From: JANJTY01 sp038257155
GTDB taxonomy: Bacteria > Pseudomonadota > Gammaproteobacteria > Xanthomonadales > Xanthomonadaceae
DNA: 64,000 nucleotides
Assembly (NCBI GenBank): GCA_038257155.1
Contig: JBBSJP010000003.1
Span: forward strand, 62,001-126,000
Reading direction: 5' to 3'
In this document: piece by piece, positions 42,391-51,226 of the stretch
How the letters are laid out: each line of letters starts with the position of its first letter
Position numbering within the stretch: the first letter of the stretch is position 1
Position numbers and translations under genes: made by a program
The notes under the pieces: model-generated
Seen by the model: the letters and a program-made list of their open reading frames with translations, nothing else
Database searches by the model: none
Told to the model about the DNA's origin: nothing

Positions 42391-43395
42391 TCAGACCCGG
42401 CTTGCGATGGCCTTGGCGAATTCCACGGTATTGCTGCTGCCTCCGAGGTCGGGCGTGAGACTGTCCTTGGCTTCCAGCGTGGCGACGATGGCGCCGCGAA
42501 GGCGTTTGGCATCCGCTTCACGCCCGAGGTGACCCAGCATCTGTGCTGCTCCCAGCAACAGCGCGCAGGGATTGGCAACTCCCTTGCCGGCAATGTCCGG
42601 TGCCGAACCATGCACCGCTTCGAAAATCGCCGCGTCGGTACCTATGTTGGCGCCAGGTGCCAGGCCCAGGCCGCCGACCAGACCCGCGCAGAGATCGGAA
42701 ATGATGTCGCCGAAAAGGTTCGTCGTGACAATCACATCGAACTGCTCGGGACGCATTACCAGCTGCATGCAGCAGTTGTCGACGATCATTTCGACGGTTT
42801 CGATCTCCGGATACTCCTTCGCCACGTCACGCGCCACATTCAGGAACAGGCCCGAGGTGGTTTTCATGATGTTGGCCTTGTGCACCACGGTGACCTTCTT
42901 GCGTCCGGCCTTGCGCGCCAGTTCGAAAGCGTAGCGCACGATGCGTTCCGAACCGCGTCGCGTGGTGCGGATCAGCGACTGGGCCTGCTCGCCATCGGCC
43001 GACAGGGTCTGGCCCTCCGACCCGTAGGCGCCCTCGGTGTTCTCGCGAACGGTAATGATGTCGATATCGGAGTAGCGTGCCCGGGTATTGGGAAAGGAAA
43101 TCGCCGGACGCACGTTGGCATATAGATCGAAACGGCGGCGCAGTTCCACATTGATCGAGGAAAAGCCTTCGCCCACCGGCGTGGTCAGAGGCCCTTTCAA
43201 CGCCACGCGGTGGCGACGAATGGCGTCGAGGGTGGCGTCCGGCAGCAGGGAACCCTGTGACTGCAGCGCACCCATGCCTGCATCGACAAAGTCGTAGCTC
43301 AGTCCCATGTCCATGGCCTCGAGCACGCTCAGGGTAGCGTCGGTGATTTCGGGACCGATGCCGTCGCCCCGTATCACTGCAATCGTTTGGCTCAT
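42391..43395 (-). CDS. NAD-dependent isocitrate dehydrogenase (isopropylmalate dehydrogenase-like)
   Basis: A 334-residue beta-decarboxylating dehydrogenase. MSQTIAVIRGDGIGPEIT is the standard start, SSINVELRRRFDLYANVRP the substrate region, VRENTEGAYGS the phosphorylation-type loop, and NLFGDIISDLCAGLVGG holds catalytic aspartates. The SxNxxLR pattern suits isocitrate rather than isopropylmalate. In Xanthomonadales this short form is annotated as NAD-dependent isocitrate dehydrogenase in the TCA cycle; homoisocitrate activity cannot be excluded. The start at 43395 is chosen by homology. Confidence 0.88.
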   Translation of the reverse strand: MSQTIAVIRGDGIGPEITDATLSVLEAMDMGLSYDFVDAGMGALQSQGSLLPDATLDAIRRHRVALKGPLTTPVGEGFSSINVELRRRFDLYANVRPAISFPNTRARYSDIDIITVRENTEGAYGSEGQTLSADGEQAQSLIRTTRRGSERIVRYAFELARKAGRKKVTVVHKANIMKTTSGLFLNVARDVAKEYPEIETVEMIVDNCCMQLVMRPEQFDVIVTTNLFGDIISDLCAGLVGGLGLAPGANIGTDAAIFEAVHGSAPDIAGKGVANPCALLLGAAQMLGHLGREADAKRLRGAIVATLEAKDSLTPDLGGSSNTVEFAKAIASRV

Positions 43396-43438
43396 TGTTT
43401 CCCTTCCTGGTCGAACTTTGCGAACATGACTCCTAATT

Positions 43439-44542
43439 ATGAACCGATCGCCCCGACTTGGCACCCGAATCGCTCAGCTGCTGCTGGCGACGGGGCTGCT
43501 TTCCTGCGCTTCGCTAGCCTTTGCCCTGGACCAAGACGAAGTCTCGGTGAAGGTCGTCGGCAAGGCGCAGAGCGGCGCTCCGGCAAAATTGTTGCTCAGC
43601 GGCATCTGGCCTGTGGCCTGTACCCCGGAGCTCGACGCCGCACAAATTGACGGACGCGACCTCAATCTGCGTCTGCGCGTTTCCGCTTCCGGCTGCCTGC
43701 CACGCCCGACAGCATTCACCCTGCTGGTTGAACACCCCGACCTGGTATGGCCAGAGCCCATGGTTCTGCGCGCGCGACTGGAGCGGGTCAGCCCGCAGGG
43801 CGAAGCCCAATTGATCGGCTTTCGACTGATCGAGGTGGGCCGCCCAGACCGTGTCGAACCCGAGACCGGTTTCTGGTGGAACGAACGCGGTGGTGAGTTC
43901 GACACCGCGGGACCGGGCCAGTCGATCCTGATTGAGCCGCAGGGCAACCGCTTGGGTGTGGCGGTCATGGGCTACGACCAGCGCAAGGAATCCACCTGGT
44001 ACTTCGGCGCCGGCCCACTGCAGCAACGCAGCAGCGAGATTCGTCTGTTGACGCTGAGTGGTGGCAGCGGCCCGCTGCAGGAATACCGCCAGCCGGAAGC
44101 CGCCCAGCCGGTGGCCTCGGTCTGGCTCGAGTTCGAGAATTCCAGCCGTGCCACGGCGTGGTTCGTCGTCCCCACGCCAGCCGGCGGTGTGGAACTGCGA
44201 CCCCAGTCCCTGGTGCGGTTTCGCTTCGGCGATATTGCAGCGCAGTCCTGGGAAGGCCTCTGGGTGATCGAAAGCAAGACGGGCAGCCTGATGGCGGCAC
44301 GGTTCAGCTTGGCCGACACCCGTGCGGACGGATTCATCCTGGTGGATGCAGTCAACCAGCTCTGGCTGGATTGCCTGCTTCCGGTCGAGCGGCCAAATTC
44401 GCCCCCCAGTCGTTGCCAGCTGCTCGGCGCCGAGGGTGAAGCCCTGGGCCAGTTCGACGATATCGGCCTGGGACGGATGCTGGGCAGCGACGAACTGGGC
44501 GGTACGCTTACCGCCGTGCGCATGTCGCGTCAGACTCCGTAA
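43439..44542 (+). CDS. secreted protein with W-x-N/S-x-R/G-G module, function unknown
   Basis: A 367-residue exported protein, signal peptide about 1-29 (QLLLATGLLSCASLAFA). Residues about 140-260 contain ETGFWWNERGGEFDTAGPGQ, a run of beta strands and STWYFGAGPL, the same layout as the modules at the end of the subtilase at 38190 (FYNPQRSGAG..., then VWYLGVSP). The N-terminal 140 residues are beta-rich with a cysteine pair (VACTPEL, SGCLPRP). I do not recognise a catalytic motif. It is divergent from the isocitrate dehydrogenase gene. Confidence 0.7.
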   Translation: MNRSPRLGTRIAQLLLATGLLSCASLAFALDQDEVSVKVVGKAQSGAPAKLLLSGIWPVACTPELDAAQIDGRDLNLRLRVSASGCLPRPTAFTLLVEHPDLVWPEPMVLRARLERVSPQGEAQLIGFRLIEVGRPDRVEPETGFWWNERGGEFDTAGPGQSILIEPQGNRLGVAVMGYDQRKESTWYFGAGPLQQRSSEIRLLTLSGGSGPLQEYRQPEAAQPVASVWLEFENSSRATAWFVVPTPAGGVELRPQSLVRFRFGDIAAQSWEGLWVIESKTGSLMAARFSLADTRADGFILVDAVNQLWLDCLLPVERPNSPPSRCQLLGAEGEALGQFDDIGLGRMLGSDELGGTLTAVRMSRQTP

Positions 44543-44666
44543 ACCCTGGCTAAGCAAGCGGCGTTGATGACTGCTCGTGCAGGGCAGGCGTTTCGATTGC
44601 CTGCAGCGCACTTGAAGGCGAGCGACACGGATCAAGTTCGCTTGATTCTTCCAAATGCTGGGCAAC

Positions 44667-45023
44667 TCAGTCCGCGCTGCTGTCAGCTTCGAGTTGATCG
44701 AGGAAATCCACCGCGCGGCGCAGGTGGGGAATCACGATGCTGCCGCCCACTACCAAGGCAACGCTGAAGGTTTCGAAGAACTCGTCACGATCCACACCAG
44801 CCTCACGACATTGCGCCACGTGATAGGCGATGCAGTCGTCGCAGCGCAACACCATGGACGCCACCAGCCCCAGCAGCTCCTTGGTTTTCACGTCCAGGGC
44901 CCCGGCACGGTAGGTCTGCGTGTCGAGCGCAAAAAAGCGCCGCACGACCTGGTTGTCCTGCTCAAGAATGCGTTCGTTCAGTCGCTTGCGAAACTCGCCG
45001 AACTCGGCAACGCGCTTGCTCAT
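44667..45023 (-). CDS. carboxymuconolactone decarboxylase-family (AhpD-like) protein
   Basis: A 118-residue helical protein. MVLRCDDCIAYHVAQCREAG carries the CxxC-x3-H motif of AhpD-like members of the CMD family, which act as thiol peroxidase or disulfide partners. KTKELLGLVAS precedes it as in the family. Its start overlaps the glutaredoxin stop by four bases (ATGA), so the two are probably made together. A redox function is therefore more likely than true carboxymuconolactone decarboxylation. Confidence 0.87.
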   Translation of the reverse strand: MSKRVAEFGEFRKRLNERILEQDNQVVRRFFALDTQTYRAGALDVKTKELLGLVASMVLRCDDCIAYHVAQCREAGVDRDEFFETFSVALVVGGSIVIPHLRRAVDFLDQLEADSSAD

Positions 45024-45280
45024 GCCTGCCGCTCCAGCAGCGGCATCAGCTCGCCACGCCGATCCATGGCCACCATGTCGTCGTAGCCGCCGACATGAAC
45101 CTCACCGACAAAGATCTGCGGCACGCTGGTGCGGCCTGCCCGCTCCACCATCAGGCGACGCTGCTCCGGGTCCAGGTCGATGCGCACCTCGGCGTAATCA
45201 AAGCCCTTGTTCTTGAGAAAGTTCTTGGCGGCCATGCAATAGCCGCAAACCGCACTGCTGTAAATGGTGACAGGGGACAT
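45020..45280 (-). CDS. grxC: glutaredoxin 3 (GrxC-like)
   Basis: An 86-residue thioredoxin-fold glutaredoxin. The active site is CGYC (SSAVCGYCMAAK) instead of the usual CPYC; the cis-proline TSVPQIF and GGYDD glutathione-binding segment are intact. Start ATG 45280 gives MSPVTIYSS, the standard N-terminus. It is the first gene of a two-gene unit with the AhpD-like protein. Confidence 0.92.
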   Translation of the reverse strand: MSPVTIYSSAVCGYCMAAKNFLKNKGFDYAEVRIDLDPEQRRLMVERAGRTSVPQIFVGEVHVGGYDDMVAMDRRGELMPLLERQA

Positions 45281-45401
45281 GATCAACGCTCTTGAAGACG
45301 AACAGTCTGGATAGATGGGGACTTGGCGCCTCAGGAGCAAGCTGGGCCGATTTACAAAGGATTCACTCGCCGGCCAGCCGGTTCGCGCGATGATACCCGG
45401 C

Positions 45402-47027
45402 ATGAAGACCCAGACCCCAAAGCCTCGCCCCCGCCTGCTCGCCTTTGCGCTATCCGGTTTGCTTGGCGCAGCCGGGTGCTTGAACGCCACCGCGCAGGAC
45501 GCGCACGAGTTGCCTGGTATTGGCAGTTCTGCCGAAAAGGTGTTCACGGCGGCAGAAGAGGCCGAATACGGCGCCATGGTATTTCGCGAACTGCGGCGCT
45601 ACGGCTATCTGCTGGAAGACCCGCAGCTGGTGGACTACCTCAGCGCCCTGGGTCACAGACTGGTTGTGCACAATCCCGACCCGATCCACAGCTTCACCTT
45701 TTTCCTGATCCGCACCCGCGATATCAATGCGTCCTCCTGGCCGGGTGGCTACATCAGCATCAACGCTGGACTGTTGCTTACCGCTGAGAGCGAAAGCGAA
45801 CTGGCGGCGGTGATGGCGCACGAGATCGCCCATACCACGCAGCGCCACATTGCGCGCATGATCGAAAAACAGCAGAAAGACCAACTCCCCTTGATGCTGG
45901 CCATGCTGGGCACGGTGCTGGCGGCGCAAGGCAGCAGCAACAGCAGCGCCGGAGACGCCACGGGCGCCGCGATCATGGGCTTCATGGGCCTGATGCAGCA
46001 GTTGCAAATCAACCATACGCGCAGCAACGAGCACGAGGCCGATCGCATCGGCATCCGCACCCTCGCCAGCGCCGGCTACGAGCCGCTCGCCATGGCCTCG
46101 TTCTTTGGACGCATGCAGCGCGCCAACCGCACCGTGGGCCAGGGCGTACCTGAATACTTGCGCTCGCATCCGGTAACCAGTACGCGAATCAGCGAGGCCA
46201 AGGATCGCGCCAACGGGCTGGAGGCCAAACCCGTGGTCACCATGCGCAGTTCCGCGCACGGCAACCCGCTGTTGCCCGACAGCTGGCTGGGAGGCGTGGC
46301 CTTGCATCCGGATACCGACCAACTCCTGTTCCCGTGGGCGCGCGAGCGGCTTCGCGTGATGACGGCAGAGTCGCCCATCGAAATGGAGACTCACTATCGC
46401 CGCCGTCTGGATTCAAAGGAGGATCCATTTACCGCACCGGACCATTACGGCTACGCACTGGCCTTGATGGGTGTGGGCTCTTACGAGGCCGCCATCGCAC
46501 AGCTCGACGCAATCGATGAGCCCGACCCCGGGCATTTCTGGGTGCCACTGGCACGTGCCGAACTGTTGAGCCGCAGTGGCAGACGCAGCGAAGCCGAAGC
46601 GCTGTATGAGCGTCTGCTGGCCTCGCACACGCGCAACCGGGCTGTCGCGTTGAGCTATGCCTCCGCCCTGTTGCAGGGCAATGGTGTCGAGCAGGGCCAG
46701 CGTGCCCAGGCAGTGCTGCGCCCGCTGATGGCCGACGGTGGCAACGACCCGGCCCTGCAGCGCAGCTTCGGGCGTGCCAGCGAAGTGGCCGGCGATCTGG
46801 TGCGTGCCGGTGAAGCGCATGCCGAGTACGCCTATCTGACGGGCAGCGCGCCGGATGCGGTCAAGCAACTCGAGGCGCTCAAGCTGCGTGAGGACCTCGA
46901 CTATTACCAGCGCGCCCGGATCGATGCCCGCATTGCCGCGATGACTCCCACCGCGTTGGAGATGGAGCGAAGCCTACTGCGCAGCCCGAATCGCCTGCAG
47001 CCGGTTCCGCAGCAATCCCTGCAATGA
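45402..47027 (+). CDS. bepA: M48-family metalloprotease/chaperone, BepA-like
   Basis: A 541-residue periplasmic protein. After a signal sequence (about 10-33) comes the M48 domain with MAHEIAH (zinc ligands His140, His144, catalytic Glu141) and third ligand in NEHEADRIG. The C-terminal half (about 330-540) has TPR-like helices (LARAELLSRSGRRSEAEALY). BepA degrades or matures outer-membrane protein LptD with the BAM machine. A possible lipobox LGAAGC (Cys26) could make it a lipoprotein. ATG 45402 is preferred over 45315 because it positions the signal peptide correctly. Confidence 0.92.
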   Translation: MKTQTPKPRPRLLAFALSGLLGAAGCLNATAQDAHELPGIGSSAEKVFTAAEEAEYGAMVFRELRRYGYLLEDPQLVDYLSALGHRLVVHNPDPIHSFTFFLIRTRDINASSWPGGYISINAGLLLTAESESELAAVMAHEIAHTTQRHIARMIEKQQKDQLPLMLAMLGTVLAAQGSSNSSAGDATGAAIMGFMGLMQQLQINHTRSNEHEADRIGIRTLASAGYEPLAMASFFGRMQRANRTVGQGVPEYLRSHPVTSTRISEAKDRANGLEAKPVVTMRSSAHGNPLLPDSWLGGVALHPDTDQLLFPWARERLRVMTAESPIEMETHYRRRLDSKEDPFTAPDHYGYALALMGVGSYEAAIAQLDAIDEPDPGHFWVPLARAELLSRSGRRSEAEALYERLLASHTRNRAVALSYASALLQGNGVEQGQRAQAVLRPLMADGGNDPALQRSFGRASEVAGDLVRAGEAHAEYAYLTGSAPDAVKQLEALKLREDLDYYQRARIDARIAAMTPTALEMERSLLRSPNRLQPVPQQSLQ

Positions 47028-47074
47028 CCGGTGACTTCGTGGCTTCGCCAGACAAGACGAGCAACGTCATCTGA

Positions 47075-47092
47075 CCGTCACGAATCTGTTAT
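47075..47092 (+). promoter_or_regulatory. candidate Pho box upstream of phoB
   Basis: CCGTCAC-GAAT-CTGTTAT has the seven-four-seven layout of the Pho box (CTGTCAT-AAAW-CTGTCAT). Two further CTGT-type half sites follow (CTGTCGG at 47096-47102 and CTGTAAC at 47105-47111). It ends 38 bases before the phoB start and would give autoregulation. Confidence 0.6.
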
Positions 47093-47130
47093 CTACTGTC
47101 GGAACTGTAACCGTTCAGTGGAGTAGCCGC

Positions 47131-47820
47131 GTGCTCAAACGCATCCTGATCGTCGACGACGAACCCGCCATCCGCGACATGGTGGCCTTCGCGTTGCGCA
47201 AGGCCGACTATGAACCGGTGCACGCCGGTGACGCGCGCGAAGCGCAGAGCGCGATCATGAGCAAGGTGCCCGACCTGATCCTGCTGGACTGGATGCTGCC
47301 TGGCATGACCGGCCTGGAGCTGGCCCGCCGGCTGCGCAAGGAGGGACTGACCCGCGAAGTGCCGATCATCATGCTCACCGCGCGCGGCGAGGAAAACGAC
47401 CGGGTCAGCGGCCTGGAAGCCGGCGTCGATGACTACGTGGTCAAGCCGTTTTCCAGTCGCGAGCTGCTGGCCCGCATCAAGGCAGTCATGCGGCGCACGC
47501 GCGGCGACGAGGAGGACGGCAGCGTGGCGCTGGGCGGCCTGCGCATCGACGGCGCAGCACATCGGGTCTTTGCCGGCGACCAGCCGGTCGCGATCGGCCC
47601 GACCGAGTACCGCTTGCTGCTGTTCTTCATGACCCATGCCGAACGCGTCTACACGCGCAGCCAGCTGCTGGATCACGTCTGGGGCGGCAATGTGTATGTG
47701 GAGGAGCGCACCGTCGACGTGCATATCCGGCGCCTGCGCAAGACCCTGGAACCGTTCGGCATGGACCCGCTGGTGCAGACCGTGCGTGGCGCTGGCTACC
47801 GCTTCTCGACCAGCGTCTGA
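47131..47820 (+). CDS. phoB: phosphate regulon response regulator PhoB
   Basis: A 229-residue OmpR-family regulator. The receiver domain has ILIVDDEPAI, phospho-acceptor Asp53 in LILLDWMLPGM, and the switch Lys in VVKPFS. The winged-helix part has GPTEYRLLLFFM and EERTVDVHIRRLRK. GTG 47131 is the start. It responds to phosphate limitation with PhoR, encoded 21 bases downstream. Confidence 0.95.
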   Translation: MLKRILIVDDEPAIRDMVAFALRKADYEPVHAGDAREAQSAIMSKVPDLILLDWMLPGMTGLELARRLRKEGLTREVPIIMLTARGEENDRVSGLEAGVDDYVVKPFSSRELLARIKAVMRRTRGDEEDGSVALGGLRIDGAAHRVFAGDQPVAIGPTEYRLLLFFMTHAERVYTRSQLLDHVWGGNVYVEERTVDVHIRRLRKTLEPFGMDPLVQTVRGAGYRFSTSV

Positions 47821-47841
47821 ACAAGCACTAAGGTACAGGGC

Positions 47842-49167
47842 ATGCATACGGCCCTGTGCCGCTCCTGGCGCTACACCCTGACCCGCCTTGCCGGGCTGCT
47901 GGTGTTCGCGCTGGCGCTGGGATTCTGGCTGGACCAGCTTTGGCCGCTGCTGAGCGCCGCCCTGGCCGTGGCCCTGGGCTGGCATTTATGGCGCCTGCAC
48001 CTGCTCACCGGGCACCTGCGTGCTCGACGCCGCATCGAGCCGCTGCCCGGTGAAGGCATCTGGCCCGAGCTGTATGGTCTGGTTTATCGCCGCCAGCGCG
48101 AAGCGCGTGGACGCAAGCGGCGCCTCGTCACCATGCTGCGCGCCTTTCGCGAGGCTGCCGCTGCCCTGCCCGACGCCATCGTGGTGCTGGAAGCGCCCGA
48201 GCGCGGCATCGTCTGGTTCAACGAGGCCGCCACCCGCCTGCTTGGCCTGCGCTACCCGCAGGACATTGATGCCCGCCTCACCAATCTGCTGCGCAGCCCG
48301 CGCGTGGTCGAGTGGCTGGAGGCCTGGCGTTGCGACGAACCGCTGCTGGATGTTCCCAGCCCAGGCGATGAGCGACTGCGCCTCGGACTGCGCCTGATCC
48401 CATACACCGGCAACCAGTATCTGCTCGTGGTCCGCGATATTTCCATGCTGATGCGGCTCGAGCAGATGCGCCGCGACTTCGTCGCCAATGTCAGCCATGA
48501 ACTACGCACGCCGCTGACCGTGGTGCACGGCTACCTCGACATGATCGAACCGGAAGACTTCCCGGAGATCGCTTCGAGCATCAGCGAGATGCGCCGACAA
48601 TCCAGCCGCATGGCGCAGATCGTCGAAGACCTGCTCACCCTGTCACGCCTTGAAGCGCAAGACCGCCTCGATGAAGACCGCGTCGGAATGGGCCCGATGC
48701 TGCGCAGCCTGCAGCAGGAGGGCAGCGCGCTGAGCCAGGGCCAGCACAAGATCAGCGTGCTGGACGAGGCTGGCTGCGACCTGCGCGGCTCGGGCAAGGA
48801 GCTGCACAGCGCCTTTTCCAATCTGGTCAGCAATGCGGTGCGCTATACCCCGGCCGGCGGCGAGATTCGCGTGCGCTTCTACCGCGACGCCGATGCCAGC
48901 CTCTGCCTGGCGGTGATCGATACCGGGCCCGGCATTCCTGCCCAGCACATTCCGCGCATCACCGAGCGCTTCTACCGGGTTTCGTCGAGCCGCTCGCGCG
49001 ACAGTGGCGGCACCGGCCTTGGCCTGTCGATCGTCAAGCACGTGCTCAATCTGCACCACGCCGCGTTCGAAATCGAAAGCACCCTGGGCAGCGGCAGCAC
49101 CTTCCGCTGCCGCTTTGAAGCCGAGCGCGGCATGGCGCGTGAGCCCGAGGCGGCATTGGCGGATTGA
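47842..49167 (+). CDS. phoR: phosphate regulon sensor kinase PhoR
   Basis: A 441-residue membrane kinase. Two N-terminal helices (about 12-50) form the short membrane anchor, then a PAS-like region (about 98-205). The HisKA domain has phospho-acceptor His219 in FVANVSHELRTPLTVVHGY. The HATPase domain follows with LVSNAVRYTP, DTGPGIP and GGTGLGLSIVKHV. This is the normal PhoR order. It lacks a large periplasmic sensor, as expected for PhoR. Confidence 0.95.
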   Translation: MHTALCRSWRYTLTRLAGLLVFALALGFWLDQLWPLLSAALAVALGWHLWRLHLLTGHLRARRRIEPLPGEGIWPELYGLVYRRQREARGRKRRLVTMLRAFREAAAALPDAIVVLEAPERGIVWFNEAATRLLGLRYPQDIDARLTNLLRSPRVVEWLEAWRCDEPLLDVPSPGDERLRLGLRLIPYTGNQYLLVVRDISMLMRLEQMRRDFVANVSHELRTPLTVVHGYLDMIEPEDFPEIASSISEMRRQSSRMAQIVEDLLTLSRLEAQDRLDEDRVGMGPMLRSLQQEGSALSQGQHKISVLDEAGCDLRGSGKELHSAFSNLVSNAVRYTPAGGEIRVRFYRDADASLCLAVIDTGPGIPAQHIPRITERFYRVSSSRSRDSGGTGLGLSIVKHVLNLHHAAFEIESTLGSGSTFRCRFEAERGMAREPEAALAD

Positions 49168-49203
49168 CCACCCAATCGTCCAACGAGTCTGAGCTTTGCT
49201 GTT

Positions 49204-49273
49204 GGAGGGCGTATTTGATCCGCCGTCGCCAAGGTCGAACATGACGTAGCGGCGCATCAAGATGCGCCCTCCG
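49204..49273. repeat. imperfect inverted repeat between phoR and queG
   Basis: GGAGGGCGTATTTGATC (from 49204) and the later GCATCAAGATGCGCCCTCC (49255-49273) are imperfect inverted copies. It is a short dispersed-type element. No promoter was confidently assigned. Confidence 0.45.
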
Positions 49274-49294
49274 GCCGGGACCTATACTGCCGGC

Positions 49295-50356
49295 ATGGAT
49301 CACGCCGCACAGATTGAACTTGCCGCCAATATCAAACGCTGGGCCGCAGAACTGGGCTTCGCGGCCGCAGGCATTTCCGATATCGACCTGGGCCCGGACG
49401 AAGCCGGCCTGCTCGACTGGCTGGCGCGCGGCTTCCATGGCGAGATGGACTACATGGCGCGGCACGGTACGCGGCGCAGCCGCCCGGCCGAACTACATGC
49501 TGGCACCGTGCGAGTGGTCTCGGTACGCATGGACTACTGGCCGGGTGAAGCGCGCGAACCCTGGTCGGTGCTGGAGGATGCCGAACTGGGATATGTCTCG
49601 CGTTACGCCCTGGGCCGCGACTACCACAAGCTGCTGCGCGGCCGGCTGCAGAAACTGGCTGATCGCATCCAGGCCGGGATCGGCCCCTTCGGCTACCGCG
49701 CATTCACCGACTCGGCGCCAGTGCTGGAGAAACCCCTGGCGCGAAACGCCGGACTTGGCTGGATCGGCAAGCACACCAACCTGATCGACGCCCAACGCGG
49801 CTCATATTTTTTTCTTGGCGAGCTGTACGTGGACATCCCGTTGCCGATCGATGCGCCGTCCACCGATCACTGCGGCACCTGCACGCGCTGCATCGAAGCC
49901 TGCCCCACCGCAGCCATCATTGCGCCCTACCGCCTCGACGCGCGGCGCTGCATTTCCTATCTCACGATCGAACTGCAGGGCGCAATTCCCATTGAGTTCC
50001 GCACCGCTCTGGGGAATCGCATCTACGGCTGCGATGACTGCCAATTGGTTTGCCCGTGGAACAAGTTTGCCAGGCTCGCCGTCGAGCCCGATTTCCGCGT
50101 GCGCCACGGCCTCGATGCCGCCGCGCTGGCCGAGCTGTTTGCCTGGGACGAGGACACCTTCCTGCGCAACACGGAAGGCTCGGCCATCCGCCGCATCGGC
50201 TGGCTACGCTGGCTGCGAAATATCGCCGTCGCACTCGGCAATGCGTCCGGCTCGCCGGCCGTGATCGAAGCGCTGCAGTCGCGAGCGGAACACGCCAGCG
50301 GGCTGGTGCGCGAGCATGTGGCATGGGCGCTGGGGCAGCACGGTGTTGCCGGATAG
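49295..50356 (+). CDS. queG: epoxyqueuosine reductase QueG
   Basis: A 353-residue cobalamin-dependent reductase for the last step of queuosine tRNA modification. The [4Fe-4S] motifs are CGTCTRCIEACPT and CDDCQLVCPWNK. GLGWIGKHTNLI and LEKPLARNAG lie in the cobalamin region and VVSVRMDYWPG is in the N-terminal domain. A C-terminal HEAT-like helical end closes the protein. ATG 49295 gives the standard N-terminus. Confidence 0.95.
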   Translation: MDHAAQIELAANIKRWAAELGFAAAGISDIDLGPDEAGLLDWLARGFHGEMDYMARHGTRRSRPAELHAGTVRVVSVRMDYWPGEAREPWSVLEDAELGYVSRYALGRDYHKLLRGRLQKLADRIQAGIGPFGYRAFTDSAPVLEKPLARNAGLGWIGKHTNLIDAQRGSYFFLGELYVDIPLPIDAPSTDHCGTCTRCIEACPTAAIIAPYRLDARRCISYLTIELQGAIPIEFRTALGNRIYGCDDCQLVCPWNKFARLAVEPDFRVRHGLDAAALAELFAWDEDTFLRNTEGSAIRRIGWLRWLRNIAVALGNASGSPAVIEALQSRAEHASGLVREHVAWALGQHGVAG

Positions 50357-50530
50357 TCGGCACCACATATTTTCTGCTGCGGCCTCGCTCAAGGAGCAAA
50401 ATGCGGCCGGGTGGCCTTTTGGCTATGCTTGACGCCTTGAAGCGGTACCGCGTATTCCGCTCCAGTCAGATGGAGCGACCGGAGCGGTGACAGCAGGGGC
50501 GCAGTTCACGTCAACTGTCGACTTGGGAGC

Positions 50531-51187
50531 ATGCTCATGATGGTACGAATCGTTATTGCTGCGCTGCTTCTGACACTTGCCTGTCCACCTGTTGATGCAG
50601 GAGGCGTTCGCCGCAGTGTGCGAATTGACGGTTTCGGCGCATGGGATGAGTTTGCCATCGGTTCCTCCAGCTGCGCCGGCACCACGGTAGGAAGCACCCT
50701 GGTTGAGTTCAATGGATTTACCTTCTCGGGCCGTGACTCACTGGATCATCTGGTTGACACGTATTGCCAGATTCCGCCGCCGGGCGAGTTCAACAGCAGC
50801 ACCTTCACCTATCCCGACGAGGCCGGCCTGCGCGCCCTGATAGGCGACAATGCGAATGACGCCATTCGGGCGGTGCGCTACTCCTTCCTCGACGCCCCCC
50901 GCTTCGACTTCACGGCGACCGGCTTCCAATGGACCTTCTACCATTTCCCCTACGATCTGGTCGTCGTCGGTCTATACGGCTTCGAGGCAACCGAGCTCGA
51001 CCACCGTTCCTATATCAGCTCGAACCAGGGCACCATCTGGGATGGCGGGCTGGACGGCTACGATTCCCAGTATTTCTGCTTCGAGGCGGACCGTTTCATT
51101 GGCACCTGGGACGGCAACCTGGACAACCTCGAATCGATTTGCCTGGCCAGTTTGCAGCGGGTATTTCTGGATGGTTTCGAGCCCTGA
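50531..51187 (+). CDS. secreted protein of unknown function with DGFEP C-terminus
   Basis: A 218-residue exported protein, signal peptide about 1-23 (IVIAALLLTLACPPVDAGG). The mature part is beta-rich and aromatic (GFQWTFYHFPYDLVVVGLYGFE) with cysteine pairs, and it ends RVFLDGFEP. The xFxDGFE tail is one I recall at the ends of many secreted proteins in Xanthomonadales such as Dokdonella-like genomes. I know of no proven function. I recognise no enzyme family. It precedes the TIR-TPR gene by 39 bases, so the two may be co-transcribed. Confidence 0.75.
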   Translation: MLMMVRIVIAALLLTLACPPVDAGGVRRSVRIDGFGAWDEFAIGSSSCAGTTVGSTLVEFNGFTFSGRDSLDHLVDTYCQIPPPGEFNSSTFTYPDEAGLRALIGDNANDAIRAVRYSFLDAPRFDFTATGFQWTFYHFPYDLVVVGLYGFEATELDHRSYISSNQGTIWDGGLDGYDSQYFCFEADRFIGTWDGNLDNLESICLASLQRVFLDGFEP

Positions 51188-51226
51188 GTCCGGAGTCTGG
51201 CAAGCAATGATGCTGCGGCCGTTCCC

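Noticed and set aside
42315..42611. N-terminal extension of the subtilase to ATG 42611
   Set aside because: It would read through the isocitrate dehydrogenase coding region and remove the signal peptide from the N-terminus.
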